A DNA stretch of 64,000 bases, from the NCBI RefSeq assembly GCF_030209375.1, contig NZ_JARVSC010000003.1, positions 248,001 to 312,000 on the forward strand, read 5' to 3'. The position numbers were made by a program, and so were the translations under genes. This DNA comes from Plantibacter sp. ME-Dv--P-122b. GTDB taxonomy: Bacteria > Actinomycetota > Actinomycetes > Actinomycetales > Microbacteriaceae. Under the pieces are notes generated by a model. That model searched no databases. It was not told the DNA's origin and saw nothing but the letters and a program-made list of their open reading frames with translations. This document shows, one piece after another, positions 8,145 through 17,801 of this stretch (position 1 is its first letter; each line of letters starts with the position of its first letter).

Positions 8145-9460
8145 ACGTCACCACCGTCCTCCGACACGACGGGTCTCGGGGTGAATCGGATCCGATCGAT
8201 CCGTCGGCCGTCGAGTCGCTCCACGCGGAGCGTGCCGTCCTCGAGCTCGAGCTCGTCGCCCGAGACCGCCAGCCGTCCGAGCTCGCTCATGACGTAGCCC
8301 GCGACCGTCTCGTACGGACCGTCCTCGGGGACGCGGACGCCGGCGCGCTCGAGGAGTTCGTCGGGACGGAGGCTGCCTGGGAAGGTCGTGGAGTCGCGTC
8401 CGCGGACCACCCCGGCACGCGAACGGTCGTGCTCGTCGGCGACCTCGCCCACGAGTTCCTCGACGAGGTCCTCGAGGGTGGTCACGCCGGCGGTGCCGCC
8501 GTACTCGTCGACCACGACGGCCATCTGGTAGCCACGTCCGCGCAGCTGCGAGAGCAGCACGTCCAGCTTCATCGTCTCGGGGACGCGCAGGGCGGGAGAC
8601 TGCAGCGCGGAGACGGGCACCTCGCCGCGGCGGTCGCGAGGGACCGCGATGGCCTGCTTCACGTGCACGACACCGGTGATGTCGTCGACGTCGGCATCGG
8701 TGACCGGGAAGCGCGAGTGGCCGGTCGACCTCGCGAGGGCGAGCACCGCCTGGGCGGGTTCGCCGCGCTGGATCGACGCGATGCGCGGCCGCGGCGTCAT
8801 GACGTCCGAGGCATCGTGGCTCGAGAAGCGGAGGGTGCGGTTGAGCAGGGTCGCGGTGTCGGCCTCGAGCGTGCCCTCGAGCGCCGATCGACGCACGAGC
8901 GACGACAGCTCCTCGGCCGTCCGGGCTCCGGACAGCTCCTCCTTGGGCTCGATGCCCATCGACCGCAGCAGGCCGTTGGCGCTGCCGTTGAGGACGACGA
9001 TGGCGGGCTTGAACACCCAGGTGAAGGCCGTCTGGAACGGGACGACGAACTTGGCCGTCTGTCGGGGCAGCGCGAGCGCGAAGTTCTTCGGGACGAGCTC
9101 ACCGATGATCATGCTGAGCAGCGTCGCCAGGGTGATCGCGACGATCGTCGCCACGACGGCGACGACGCCCTCGGGGATCCCGATGGAGCCGAGCGGGCCG
9201 GCGAGCATCGACGACAGCGCCGGCTCCATGGTGTAGCCGGTGAGGAGGGTGGTCAGGGTGATCCCGAGCTGCGCGCTCGACAGGTGCGTCGAGGTGATCT
9301 TGAGCGCCGCGATCGTCATCGTCAGGCGGGTCTCACCGCGGTCGCGGCGGGCCTCGAGGTCGGCGCGGTCGAGGTTCACGAGCGCGAACTCGGAGGCGAC
9401 GAAGAAGCCCGTCCCGATGGTCAGTACGAGGCCGACGCCGAGCATGATCCACTCAGACAT
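8141..9460 (-). CDS. CNNM/CBS/CorC-HlyC membrane protein
   Basis: A 439-aa protein with three parts: a CNNM membrane domain (about 1-200, carrying I-G-E-L-V-P-K-N), a CBS pair (about 215-340) ending in [12 protein letters not shown], and a C-terminal CorC_HlyC domain (about 350-430). It belongs to the hemolysin-C-like family, now viewed as divalent-cation (Mg2+) transport or homeostasis proteins. Paired CNNM genes, one with and one without the C-terminal domain, are a common actinobacterial arrangement. The hemolysin name is historical; no toxin role is implied. Confidence 0.85.
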   Translation of the reverse strand: MSEWIMLGVGLVLTIGTGFFVASEFALVNLDRADLEARRDRGETRLTMTIAALKITSTHLSSAQLGITLTTLLTGYTMEPALSSMLAGPLGSIGIPEGVVAVVATIVAITLATLLSMIIGELVPKNFALALPRQTAKFVVPFQTAFTWVFKPAIVVLNGSANGLLRSMGIEPKEELSGARTAEELSSLVRRSALEGTLEADTATLLNRTLRFSSHDASDVMTPRPRIASIQRGEPAQAVLALARSTGHSRFPVTDADVDDITGVVHVKQAIAVPRDRRGEVPVSALQSPALRVPETMKLDVLLSQLRGRGYQMAVVVDEYGGTAGVTTLEDLVEELVGEVADEHDRSRAGVVRGRDSTTFPGSLRPDELLERAGVRVPEDGPYETVAGYVMSELGRLAVSGDELELEDGTLRVERLDGRRIDRIRFTPRPVVSEDGGDV

Positions 9461-9609
9461 GACGATCCCGTCCGTGCTGAGCGGTCGATGCCGGAGTGAG
9501 GGTTCCGTCGCCCGGGTGGGCGGTCGTCTCCCGTGATCGGGTCAGCACGGGGCTGGGATGGTGGCCGGGGGATCTGTCTGAAGGAGGGTCGTCCATTGTG
9601 CGGACGAGT

Positions 9610-10974
9610 CTATCGGACATCCGCGGCTGTGGACCCCGGATTTCCGGGGTTCTTCTCAGCCTCCGCCAGACGCAGGCGCTCCTCGGCCGCGCGACGCTTC
9701 CGACGCCGCAGGAGGAGGAACCGTACACCGATGCAGGCCGCGGCGAGCGCCGGGACCCCACCCGAGACGATCATGCCCACGTGCGCCCCGGCGACCTCGA
9801 CGAGCCAGCCCATGAGCGGACCGCCGATCGACTGACCGCCGAGCAGCACGAGGATGTACAGCGACATCACCCGGCCGCGGATCGCCATGTTGGACGACAG
9901 CTGGACGAGGGAGTTCGCCGCCGTGATGAAGAGGAGGTTCGCCACCCCACCCGCGACGAGCAGGAGGGCGAAGGGGAGGAGGACGGGCATCGCTCCGGCG
10001 GCCGCCTGCAGGACGCCGACCGCCGCCGCCGCGACGATCACGATGCGCAGGTCCACACCCCCACGCCTCGTCGACGCGAGCGCCCCGGTCAGCGCGCCGA
10101 CGGCGACGAGGGCGTTGAGGAACCCGTAGCCGCTCGCGCCGATGTCGAAGACGTCCGACGCGTAGGCGGCGAGCAGGACCGGCAGGTTGAAGGCGAACAC
10201 CGACATGAACGCGACCATGATGACCGTCCACCGGATGGCCGGCTTCCGCATGGCGTAGCCGAGCCCCTCCTTGAGCTGGCCCTTCGCCTTCGCGACGACC
10301 GGGGTCGGGACGAGTTCCGAGACCCGCATGAGCGCCAGGGTGAGCACGACGCCGGAGCAGGCGAGGGCGTTGATCGCGAAGGACCATCCGGAACCGACGG
10401 CGGTGATGAGGACACCGCCGACGGCCGGACCGACGAGCTGGCCGAGCTGGAAGACGGCGGAGTTGAGGCTGATGGCGTTCCGCAGCCTCGCCGGACCCAC
10501 GAGCTCGTTGACGAACACCTGTCTCGCGGGGTTGTCGACGACGGTGACGAGGCCGAGCATGAAGGCGATGACGTAGATGTGCCACACCTCGACCGCGCCG
10601 CTGAGCGTCAGGATCGACAGCGCGACCGCGAGGACGGCGGCGAGCGACTGGGTGATCATGAGCAGCACGCGCTTCGAGTAGCGGTCCGCGATGACCCCGC
10701 CGAGGAGTCCGAACAGCAGCATGGGCGCGAACTGCATGGCGACCGTGATCCCGACGGCGGCGACGCTGCCGGAGAGCTCGAGGACGAGCCAGTCCTGCGC
10801 GATGCGCTGCATCCCGATCGCGGTCGTCGCGACGATGTGCCCGATCGTGAAGAGCCGGAAGTTCGGGACGCGGAGCGAGGAGAAGGTGTCCCGCCAGGCG
10901 GGGCGCTCCCCCACGATCGGCATGGGGGCGGTGGGCGGCGGTGGAGCGACGGCGGTGTCGGAGGGAGGGGTCAC
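9610..10974 (-). CDS. MFS transporter (EntS/MFS_3-like)
   Basis: A major-facilitator protein of about 454 aa with 12 predicted helices, resembling the EntS/MFS_3 group (siderophore or multidrug exporters). Visible marks are A-D-R-Y-S-K-R in the loop after helix 2 and D-N-P-A-R-Q-V-F-V-N-E-L in helix 5, both typical of this group. The GTG at 10974 is taken because the reading frame upstream would run through the divergent promoter region; ATG 10923 is an alternative and neither has a convincing ribosome binding site. It is divergent from a LysR regulator, which probably controls it. The substrate is unknown. Confidence 0.8.
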   Translation of the reverse strand: MTPPSDTAVAPPPPTAPMPIVGERPAWRDTFSSLRVPNFRLFTIGHIVATTAIGMQRIAQDWLVLELSGSVAAVGITVAMQFAPMLLFGLLGGVIADRYSKRVLLMITQSLAAVLAVALSILTLSGAVEVWHIYVIAFMLGLVTVVDNPARQVFVNELVGPARLRNAISLNSAVFQLGQLVGPAVGGVLITAVGSGWSFAINALACSGVVLTLALMRVSELVPTPVVAKAKGQLKEGLGYAMRKPAIRWTVIMVAFMSVFAFNLPVLLAAYASDVFDIGASGYGFLNALVAVGALTGALASTRRGGVDLRIVIVAAAAVGVLQAAAGAMPVLLPFALLLVAGGVANLLFITAANSLVQLSSNMAIRGRVMSLYILVLLGGQSIGGPLMGWLVEVAGAHVGMIVSGGVPALAAACIGVRFLLLRRRKRRAAEERLRLAEAEKNPGNPGSTAADVR

Positions 10975-11098
10975 GAAGAGAGCCAGCGTTTCGTATGTCG
11001 AGTGCGTGTCGTATGGGTGGAGCCGCGGAGGCCGTCGGCTCCCATCCACGCTATTGCCGACACGGCCATTTCCGAGCAGGATGATCCCTATCAGTCCT

Positions 11099-11113
11099 AT
11101 TCGATTCCCGAAT
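11099..11113. promoter_or_regulatory. LysR-type operator (T-N11-A)
   Basis: ATTCG-N5-CGAAT forms an interrupted palindrome containing TTC-N7-GAA, the classic LysR box. It lies 13 nt before the chosen LysR start and in the divergent MFS/LysR gap. It overlaps an upstream ATG at 11112, so that ATG is unlikely to be the true start. Confidence 0.5.
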
Positions 11114-11126
11114 GATCGGCTCACGC

Positions 11127-11972
11127 ATGTTCGACCCCGCCCTGCTGCGCACCTTCCTGGCCGTCGCCGAGACGAAGAACTTCACGCGCGCCGCCGCGCA
11201 GCTCGGGCTGAGCCAGCCGACGGTCAGTCAGCAGATCCGACGGCTCGAGGAGGCCGCCGGCCGGTGGCTGGTCGTCCGGGACACGAGGGCGGTCCGCCTG
11301 ACCGACAATGGTGATGCGATGGCCGGGTTCGCGCGGACCATCCTCGCTGCACACGCCTCGGCGGAGAGCTACTTCACCGGCTCGGCGATGAGCGGCCGAC
11401 TCCGCTTCGGGGCCGCCGACGACCTCGCGATGACCCAGCTCCCCCGGATCCTGCGGCACTTCCGTCAGGGGCACCCGCAACTGAACCTCGAACTGACGGT
11501 GAACCAGAGCGGGCCGCTCTACCGCCGACTGAAGGCGGGTGCCCTCGACCTCATCTTCATCAAGATGCACCCCGGCCAGAACGAGGGCAAGCTCGTGCGG
11601 ACCGACTCGATGGTCTGGGTCGGTCTCGAGAAGACCACGATCGAACCGGGCCAACCCGTCCCCCTGATCGCCTATCAGGACCCGAGTCTCTCCCGCCAGC
11701 TGGCGATCGATGCCCTGGAGGCCGCCGGGCGCACCTGGCGGATCACCTGCAGCACCCGGGAGGTGAACGGCGTCCTCGCGGCCGTGCGGGCCGGGCTCGG
11801 GGTCGCGGTCTTCCCGCGCAGCTTGATCCCGAGCGACCTCGTCATGCTGAGCAACCGGCTGGAACTCCCGACCCTGGGCGGCGTCGACTTCACCCTGCTC
11901 GCGAACCCGTTGGCCGCGGCCGGCCCGGTGGAGGCGCTGTCCTCGGCCATCATGGACCGGTCGCTGGCCTGA
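11127..11972 (+). CDS. LysR-family transcriptional regulator
   Basis: A 281-aa regulator. Residues 1-62 are a winged helix-turn-helix (L-L-R-T-F-L-A-V-A-E-T start, recognition helix S-Q-P-T-V-S-Q-Q-I-R-R-L). About 85-275 is the periplasmic-binding-protein-like effector domain. It is divergent from the MFS exporter, the usual LysR arrangement in which the regulator controls its neighbour and itself; a LysR box lies in the gap. The start at ATG 11127 (M-F-D-P-A-L-L) fits homologues better than ATG 11112. The inducer is unknown but is plausibly the exported compound. Confidence 0.85.
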   Translation: MFDPALLRTFLAVAETKNFTRAAAQLGLSQPTVSQQIRRLEEAAGRWLVVRDTRAVRLTDNGDAMAGFARTILAAHASAESYFTGSAMSGRLRFGAADDLAMTQLPRILRHFRQGHPQLNLELTVNQSGPLYRRLKAGALDLIFIKMHPGQNEGKLVRTDSMVWVGLEKTTIEPGQPVPLIAYQDPSLSRQLAIDALEAAGRTWRITCSTREVNGVLAAVRAGLGVAVFPRSLIPSDLVMLSNRLELPTLGGVDFTLLANPLAAAGPVEALSSAIMDRSLA

Positions 11973-11987
11973 GCGAGCACGCGGCGG

Positions 11988-12287
11988 TCAGGCGTCGACG
12001 GACTCCGACGCCTCGGCGAACGGCGCCGGGATGAGGTAGGTCTCGCGGACCTCGGCCGATTCGTGCGGGCCGCTGCCGTCGGGCGCAGTGAAGGGTTCGT
12101 CGAACTCGACGATCCACGTCGTCAGCTGTTCGGTCCACACCGAGACGAACGCCGCGGCACGCTGGCGTCCGGGTGCCACGATGACCCCGGAGGCACGCTC
12201 CCCCGTCGAGGGGTCGGACGCCGGGTCCACGAGCACGAGGACCTGCATGCCGACACCGAACCCGTGCGTCCCACCGTTCACCACCAT
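11988..12287 (-). CDS. Conserved hypothetical protein, about 99 aa
   Basis: I do not recognise this family. The product is small, soluble and acidic, with alternating short beta-like stretches (M-Q-V-L-V-L-V-D-P, S-G-V-I-V-A-P-G, W-I-V-E-F-D-E-P) that suggest a compact beta barrel. There is no signal peptide or membrane helix. ATG 12287 is preferred over the upstream 12329 because a GATGAT hexamer ends exactly 6 nt before it, as in other genes here. It lies between the LysR gene (convergent) and guaB1 (same strand, 48 nt downstream). Confidence 0.55.
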   Translation of the reverse strand: MVVNGGTHGFGVGMQVLVLVDPASDPSTGERASGVIVAPGRQRAAAFVSVWTEQLTTWIVEFDEPFTAPDGSGPHESAEVRETYLIPAPFAEASESVDA

Positions 12288-12335
12288 GGGCCCATCATCC
12301 CACCGCGGTCGTGCGAGCCGCACCAGCACCGCGGC

Positions 12336-13775
12336 TCACCAGGAGACGGGCAGCGCCTTGCCCTCCTCGTACCCGGCGGCCGACTGGACGCCGACGATGG
12401 CGCGCTCGTGGAAGCCGGGGACCGAGTCGGCACCCGCGTAGGTGAACGACGAGCGCACACCGGCGGTGATCATGTCGAGGAGATCCTCGACCGAGGGCCG
12501 GAGCGGGTCGATCGTGATGCGGGAGGACGAGATGCCCTCGGCGAAGAGCGTCTTCCGCGCGAGTTCGAACGGATCGAGTCGGCCGAAGCGCTCGTGCACG
12601 GCCTTGGTCGACGCCATGCCCCAGCTCTCCTTGTACAGCGACCCGTCGGCGGCGCGCTGCAGCTCACCGGGGGCTTCGATCGTGCCGGCGAACCAGGAAC
12701 CGATCATGACCGAGGACGCGCCCGCGGCGAGGGCGAGGGCGACGTCACGCGGGTAGCGGACGCCACCGTCCGCCCAGACCTTCGCGCCGAGCGCGCGGGC
12801 GGTCGCGGCCGTCTCGAGCACGGCCGAGAACTGCGGACGTCCGACCGCGGTCATCATCCGCGTGGTGCACATCGCACCGGGGCCGACCCCGACCTTGAGG
12901 ATGTCCGCTCCGGCGTCGACGAGGTCCTGCACCGCGACGGCGGACACGACGTTCCCGGCGACGATCGGGAGGCCGAGACCGAGGGCACGGACGGCCGCGA
13001 TCGCCCGGAGCATGCCCTCCTGGTGCCCGTGGGCGGTGTCGATCACGAGGACGTCCACCCCGGCGGCGGCGAGCGCCTGCGCCTTCACGGCGACGTCACC
13101 GTTGATGCCGATCGCCGCGGCGACCCGCAGCCGGCCCGACGCGTCGAGCGCCGGCCTGTAGATGGTCGACCGGAGCGCGCTCGTGCGACTGAGGGTGCCG
13201 ACGACCGCGCCGTGGTGCAGCACGGGAGCGAACTCGAGGTCGGCGGCGACCATGAGGTCGAACGCGGCCCGGCCACCGGTCACGTCGTCGGCGTCGATCG
13301 AGGCGAGCGATCCGCGAGCGAGGTCGCCGAGTCGCGCGTCGGGCAGCGCCGTGGCGAGGCGCGCGGCCGGGATGCAGCCGGCGAAGGCGTCGCGCTCGTC
13401 GTGGAGCACGATGCCGTGACCGGCGACCGCGGGGATCAGGCGCAGCGCGTCGGCCGCGGTCTGGTCGGCGCGCATGATGAGCGGGGTGTCGAAGGCGACC
13501 GGCTGCTCCTTGACCCAGCGGATCGCCGCGTCGAGCTCCTGGAGCGGCATGTCCTGCGGCAGGACGCCGAGTCCGCCGCGGCGCGCCAGGGCTGCCGCGA
13601 GGCGAGGCCCGGTGACGGAGTTCATGTTGGCGGAGACGATCGGGATCGTGGCGCCGGTGGCGTCGTCCGGGGCCAGGTCGACGTCGAGTCGACTCGTGAT
13701 CCCGGAGCGGCTGGGGACGAGGAACACGTCCGAGTACGTCAGGTCGTGGCTGGGAATCTCACCGATGAACCGCAT
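12336..13775 (-). CDS. guaB1: GuaB1-family IMPDH-like protein, probable GMP reductase
   Basis: A 479-aa IMP dehydrogenase/GMP reductase family protein. The TIM barrel is interrupted by a CBS pair (about 95-200). The catalytic loop reads G-V-G-P-G-A-M-C-T-T-R with the nucleophilic Cys near residue 308, and the S-A-N-M-N-S-V-T-G strand lies near 48-56. Length and sequence match the actinobacterial GuaB1 branch, whose mycobacterial member has been shown to be a CBS-containing GMP reductase (GMP to IMP) rather than an IMP dehydrogenase. The role is therefore purine salvage. The start fits a TACGGT-N6-ATG leaderless pattern and the usual length of about 478 aa. Confidence 0.85.
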   Translation of the reverse strand: MRFIGEIPSHDLTYSDVFLVPSRSGITSRLDVDLAPDDATGATIPIVSANMNSVTGPRLAAALARRGGLGVLPQDMPLQELDAAIRWVKEQPVAFDTPLIMRADQTAADALRLIPAVAGHGIVLHDERDAFAGCIPAARLATALPDARLGDLARGSLASIDADDVTGGRAAFDLMVAADLEFAPVLHHGAVVGTLSRTSALRSTIYRPALDASGRLRVAAAIGINGDVAVKAQALAAAGVDVLVIDTAHGHQEGMLRAIAAVRALGLGLPIVAGNVVSAVAVQDLVDAGADILKVGVGPGAMCTTRMMTAVGRPQFSAVLETAATARALGAKVWADGGVRYPRDVALALAAGASSVMIGSWFAGTIEAPGELQRAADGSLYKESWGMASTKAVHERFGRLDPFELARKTLFAEGISSSRITIDPLRPSVEDLLDMITAGVRSSFTYAGADSVPGFHERAIVGVQSAAGYEEGKALPVSW

Positions 13776-13781
13776 GAGAAC

Positions 13782-13787
13782 ACCGTA
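13782..13787 (-). promoter_or_regulatory. guaB1: -10 (TACGGT) of leaderless guaB1
   Basis: TACGGT-N6-ATG. It decides the start at 13775 over a longer reading frame beginning at 13811. Confidence 0.5.
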
Positions 13788-13828
13788 TCCCGACCGGCGT
13801 CCGAGCCGCACCGACGCCGGAATGGGTT

Positions 13829-13834
13829 TAGGCT
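13829..13834 (+). promoter_or_regulatory. kgd: Candidate -10 (TAGGCT) for kgd
   Basis: TAGGCT lies about 75 nt upstream of the GTG start, giving a leader of about 70 nt. No clear -35 was seen. Confidence 0.4.
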
Positions 13835-13909
13835 TGATGACTGGATCGTGCGGGCATGTTCCCTGCCTGCAAACAGTGAGAATTCAACGGAGAGAGTGGG
13901 CGATCGACG

Positions 13910-16900
13910 GTGTCGAGCCAGATGACCGGAGTGGGCGCCGATGACGGCGCAACGAACGAATTCGGAGCCAATGAATGGCTCGTCGACGAGATGTACGAGC
14001 AGTACCTCGTCGACAAGGATTCCGTGGACCGCTCCTGGTGGCCGATCCTCGAGCACTACCGGCCGGTGAACGGCGCAGCCCAGGGAACGACGGGCGGCCA
14101 GCCGGACGACGGTGCGGCAGCCGCCGGCGCCACGGCGTCGGCCCCCGCCCCTGCCGCGACGGACGAGTCGGCCCGCGTCAACCCGCCGACGGCCCCGATC
14201 CAGGTCATCGGCGCTCAGCCGGTCGCCCGCACCACCTCGGTCCAGGCGAAGCCGGCCCCGATCCCGGCCGACGCCCCGATGACGAGCCCGAACCAGGTCC
14301 AGCAGCCGAAGAGCGACCAGACCGGACCCGCTCCGGAGGACGTCGACAAGGTCACCGTCCTGAAGGGCATGGCCAAGTCGCTCGCCACCAACATGGACGC
14401 GAGTCTGACGGTCCCGACCGCGACGAGCGTGCGCACCATCCCGGCGAAGCTGATGATCGACAACCGCATCGTCATCAACAACCACCTGAAGCGCGCCAGA
14501 GGCGGCAAGGTCAGCTTCACCCACCTCATCGGTTGGGCCCTCATCCAGGCGTTGAAGGACTTCCCGAGCCAGAACGTCTACTACGAGGAGACCGACGGCA
14601 AGCCCACGGTCGTCGCCCCGGCGCACATCAACCTCGGCATCGCCATCGACCTCCCGAAGCCCGACGGCTCGCGCGCCCTCATGGTGCCGGGCATCAAGCG
14701 CGCCGACACCCTCACCTTCAACGAGTACCTCTCGGCCTACGAGGACCTCGTGACCCGCGCCCGCAAGGGCAAGCTCACCGGAGCCGACTTCCAGGGCGTC
14801 ACGATCTCACTCACGAACCCCGGTGGCATCGGGACCGTGCACTCGGTCCCCCGCCTCATGAAGGGCCAGGGCTGCATCATCGGCGCCGGCGCCCTCGAGT
14901 ACCCGGCCGAGTTCCAGGGCGCCTCCGAGCGCACGCTCAACGAGCTGGCGATCGGCAAGACGATCACGCTCACCAGCACCTACGACCACCGCGTCATCCA
15001 GGGTGCCGGCTCGGGCGAGTTCCTCAAGGTCGTCCACGAGCTGCTCATCGGCAGCCGCAGCTTCTACCAGGACATCTTCGCCGCGCTCCGCATCCCGTAC
15101 GACCCGATCCACTGGTCGCCCGACATCAGCGTCGACCTCGCCGACGCCGTCGACAAGACCGCCCGCGTGCAGGAGCTCATCAACGCGTTCCGCGTCCGCG
15201 GCCACCTCATGGCCGACATCGACCCGCTGGAGTACGTGCAGCGCTCGCACCCCGACCTCGAGATCGAGACCCACGGCCTGACCTTCTGGGACCTCGACCG
15301 CGAGTTCGTCACCGGCGCCTTCGGCTCGGCCCGCACGGCCAAGCTGCGCGACATCCTCGGCGTCCTCCGCGACTCGTACTGCCGCACCACGGGCATCGAG
15401 TACATGCACATCCAGGACCCCGCGCAGCGCAAGTGGATCCAGAGCAAAGTCGAGCGCAAGTACGAGAAGCCGACGCACGACGAGCAGATGCGCATCCTCG
15501 GCAAGCTCAACGAGGCCGAGGCCTTCGAGACCTTCCTGCAGACGAAGTACGTCGGTCAGAAGCGCTTCAGCCTCGAGGGCGGCGAGTCCACCATCGCCCT
15601 CCTCGACACCATCCTCCAGGGCGCGTCGCAGGCCCAGCTCGACGAGGTCGCGATCGGCATGGCCCACCGCGGCCGCCTCAACGTCCTCACGAACATCGCC
15701 GGCAAGACCTACGGTCAGATCTTCCGCGAGTTCGAGGGGACGCAGGACCCGGCGAGCCACGGTTCCGGCGACGTGAAGTACCACCTCGGCACCGAGGGCA
15801 CCTTCAAGGCCGAGGACGGGCGGGAGATCCCGGTCTACCTGGCCGCGAACCCCTCGCACCTCGAGGCCGTCAACGGCGTGCTCGAGGGCATCGTCCGCGC
15901 GAAGCAGGACCGCGGGCCGATCGGCGCGTTCGGCACCCTCCCGATCCTCATCCACGGTGATGCGGCGATGGCTGGACAGGGCGTCGTCCTCGAGACCATG
16001 CAGCTGTCCCAGCTGCGCGGTTACCGCACGGGCGGCACGGTCCACGTCGTCATCAACAACCAGGTCGGCTTCACCACGCCTCCCGGCGAGGGTCGTTCCT
16101 CCATCTACAACACCGACGTGGCGAAGACCATCCAGGCACCGATCTTCCACGTGAACGGCGACGACCCCGAGGCCGTCGTCCGGGTCGCGGAGCTCGCGTT
16201 CGAGTACCGCCAGGAGTTCAAGCGCGACGTCGTCATCGACCTCGTGTGCTACCGCCGCCGCGGTCACAACGAGGGCGACGACCCGTCGATGACGCAGCCG
16301 CTCATGTACAGCCTCATCGAGGCGAAGCGCTCCGTCCGCAAGCTCTACACGGAAGCGCTGGTCGGCCGTGGCGACATCACCGAGGAGGAGTACGAGGCCG
16401 CGCACCGCGACTTCCAGGACCGCCTCGAACGCGCCTTCATGGAGACGCACGCCGAGCAGACCTCGCCGACGCCGATCCCGACCGAGGTCCTCGACGAGGA
16501 CGGCTACTCCGGCGAGCTCGAGACGACCGGCGTCTCCGAAGGTGTCGTGCAGCTCATCGGCGACGCGTTCAACAACAAGCCCGCCGGGTTCACCGTGCAC
16601 CCGAAGGTGCAGCAGCTCCTCGAGAAGCGACTCGACATGAGCCGCAACGGCAACATCGACTGGGGCTTCGGAGAGCTGCTCGCGCTCGGATCCGTGCTCA
16701 TCGAGGGCACCCCGGTGCGGATGTCCGGCCAGGACTCCCGTCGCGGCACCTTCGTGCAGCGCCACGCCGTCCTCCACGACCGGGTGAACGGCCAGGAGTG
16801 GCTGCCGCTCGCCAACCTCAGCGACAACCAGGCCCGCTTCTGGATCTACGACTCGCTCCTCAGCGAGTACGCGGTCATGGGCTTCGAGTACGGCTACTCG

Positions 16901-17677
16901 GTCGAGCGTGCCGACGCGCTCGTGCTGTGGGAGGCGCAGTTCGGCGACTTCACCAACGGCGCGCAGACGATCATCGACGAGTTCATCTCCTCCGCCGAGC
17001 AGAAGTGGTCGCAGCGGTCGAGCGTCACGCTCCTCCTCCCCCACGGCTACGAAGGCCAGGGTCCCGACCACTCGTCCGCGCGGATCGAGCGGTTCCTGCA
17101 GCTCTGCGCCGAGGACAACATGACCGTCGCACGGCCGTCGACCCCCGCGTCGTACTTCCACCTCCTGCGTCGCCAGGCGTACGCCCGTCCGCGTCGGCCG
17201 CTCGTCGTCTTCACCCCGAAGGCGATGCTGCGTCTGCGTGGCGCGACCAGTCCGGTGGCGGACTTCACCTCCGGCCGCTTCGAGCCGGTGATCGACGACG
17301 CACGGATCACCGACAAGGGCGCGGTCAAGCGGGTGCTCCTGCACTCCGGGAAGATCCACTACGACCTCCTCAGCGAGCTGCAGAAGCAGCCGAACGACGA
17401 GATCGCCCTCGTCCGCGTCGAGCAGTTCTACCCGGTCCCGGTGGCCGAGCTGAACGCCGTGGTCGCGCAGTACCCGAACGCCGAACTGGTGTGGGTGCAG
17501 GACGAGCCGGAGAACCAGGGCGCGTGGCCGTTCATCTGCCTGGAGGCCGCCAAGCACCTCGAGGGTCGGACGATCCGCAACGTGTCGCGCACCGCGTCCG
17601 CCTCCCCCGCCACGGGGTCGGCGAAACGTCACGCCGCCGAGCAGGCGGAGCTCCTCCGCACGGCGCTGGCGCTCTGA
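13910..17677 (+). CDS. kgd: Multifunctional 2-oxoglutarate decarboxylase/dehydrogenase E1-E2 fusion
   Basis: A 1255-aa TCA-cycle enzyme typical of Actinobacteria (Kgd/OdhA). In order: a short N-terminal E1 segment (about 15-50), an Ala/Pro-rich linker (about 55-140), an E2-type acyltransferase domain without lipoyl domain (about 145-370, active-site region Y-D-H-R-V-I-Q-G near 360), and the thiamine-diphosphate E1 part (about 420-1250) with G-M-A-H-R-G-R-L-N-V-L and H-G-D-A-A-M-A-G-Q-G. It decarboxylates 2-oxoglutarate and, with E2/E3 partners, forms succinyl-CoA. In relatives it is inhibited by the FHA protein GarA/OdhI, not encoded here. GTG 13910 follows a GGAGAGAG site at some distance; ATG 13922 is possible. 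Confidence 0.93.
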   Translation: MSSQMTGVGADDGATNEFGANEWLVDEMYEQYLVDKDSVDRSWWPILEHYRPVNGAAQGTTGGQPDDGAAAAGATASAPAPAATDESARVNPPTAPIQVIGAQPVARTTSVQAKPAPIPADAPMTSPNQVQQPKSDQTGPAPEDVDKVTVLKGMAKSLATNMDASLTVPTATSVRTIPAKLMIDNRIVINNHLKRARGGKVSFTHLIGWALIQALKDFPSQNVYYEETDGKPTVVAPAHINLGIAIDLPKPDGSRALMVPGIKRADTLTFNEYLSAYEDLVTRARKGKLTGADFQGVTISLTNPGGIGTVHSVPRLMKGQGCIIGAGALEYPAEFQGASERTLNELAIGKTITLTSTYDHRVIQGAGSGEFLKVVHELLIGSRSFYQDIFAALRIPYDPIHWSPDISVDLADAVDKTARVQELINAFRVRGHLMADIDPLEYVQRSHPDLEIETHGLTFWDLDREFVTGAFGSARTAKLRDILGVLRDSYCRTTGIEYMHIQDPAQRKWIQSKVERKYEKPTHDEQMRILGKLNEAEAFETFLQTKYVGQKRFSLEGGESTIALLDTILQGASQAQLDEVAIGMAHRGRLNVLTNIAGKTYGQIFREFEGTQDPASHGSGDVKYHLGTEGTFKAEDGREIPVYLAANPSHLEAVNGVLEGIVRAKQDRGPIGAFGTLPILIHGDAAMAGQGVVLETMQLSQLRGYRTGGTVHVVINNQVGFTTPPGEGRSSIYNTDVAKTIQAPIFHVNGDDPEAVVRVAELAFEYRQEFKRDVVIDLVCYRRRGHNEGDDPSMTQPLMYSLIEAKRSVRKLYTEALVGRGDITEEEYEAAHRDFQDRLERAFMETHAEQTSPTPIPTEVLDEDGYSGELETTGVSEGVVQLIGDAFNNKPAGFTVHPKVQQLLEKRLDMSRNGNIDWGFGELLALGSVLIEGTPVRMSGQDSRRGTFVQRHAVLHDRVNGQEWLPLANLSDNQARFWIYDSLLSEYAVMGFEYGYSVERADALVLWEAQFGDFTNGAQTIIDEFISSAEQKWSQRSSVTLLLPHGYEGQGPDHSSARIERFLQLCAEDNMTVARPSTPASYFHLLRRQAYARPRRPLVVFTPKAMLRLRGATSPVADFTSGRFEPVIDDARITDKGAVKRVLLHSGKIHYDLLSELQKQPNDEIALVRVEQFYPVPVAELNAVVAQYPNAELVWVQDEPENQGAWPFICLEAAKHLEGRTIRNVSRTASASPATGSAKRHAAEQAELLRTALAL

Positions 17678-17693
17678 CCTCAGCCGCACGACC

Positions 17694-17723
17694 GACGACG
17701 GCCTGTTCCGACAGGCGGTCGTC
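17694..17723 (+). terminator. Terminator hairpin after kgd
   Basis: A 12-bp stem with one G-G mismatch and a 6-nt loop, 16 nt after the kgd stop. Confidence 0.6.
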
Positions 17724-17789
17724 GTCGTCTGGACACGGGTGGTCAGCACGGCGACAGCGATCCGTGAGTGGCCGGTGAGCCACCGCCAA

Positions 17790-17795
17790 TAAGCT
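17790..17795 (+). promoter_or_regulatory. -10 (TAAGCT) of leaderless antiporter gene
   Basis: TAAGCT-N6-ATG, immediately before the antiporter start. Confidence 0.5.
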
Positions 17796-17801
17796 GACGC
17801 C

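Noticed and set aside
8141-9460. Hemolysin toxin
   Set aside because: CNNM/CBS/CorC domains indicate divalent cation homeostasis.
13776-13811. Longer GuaB1 start at 13811
   Set aside because: The TACGGT -10 and family length support 13775.
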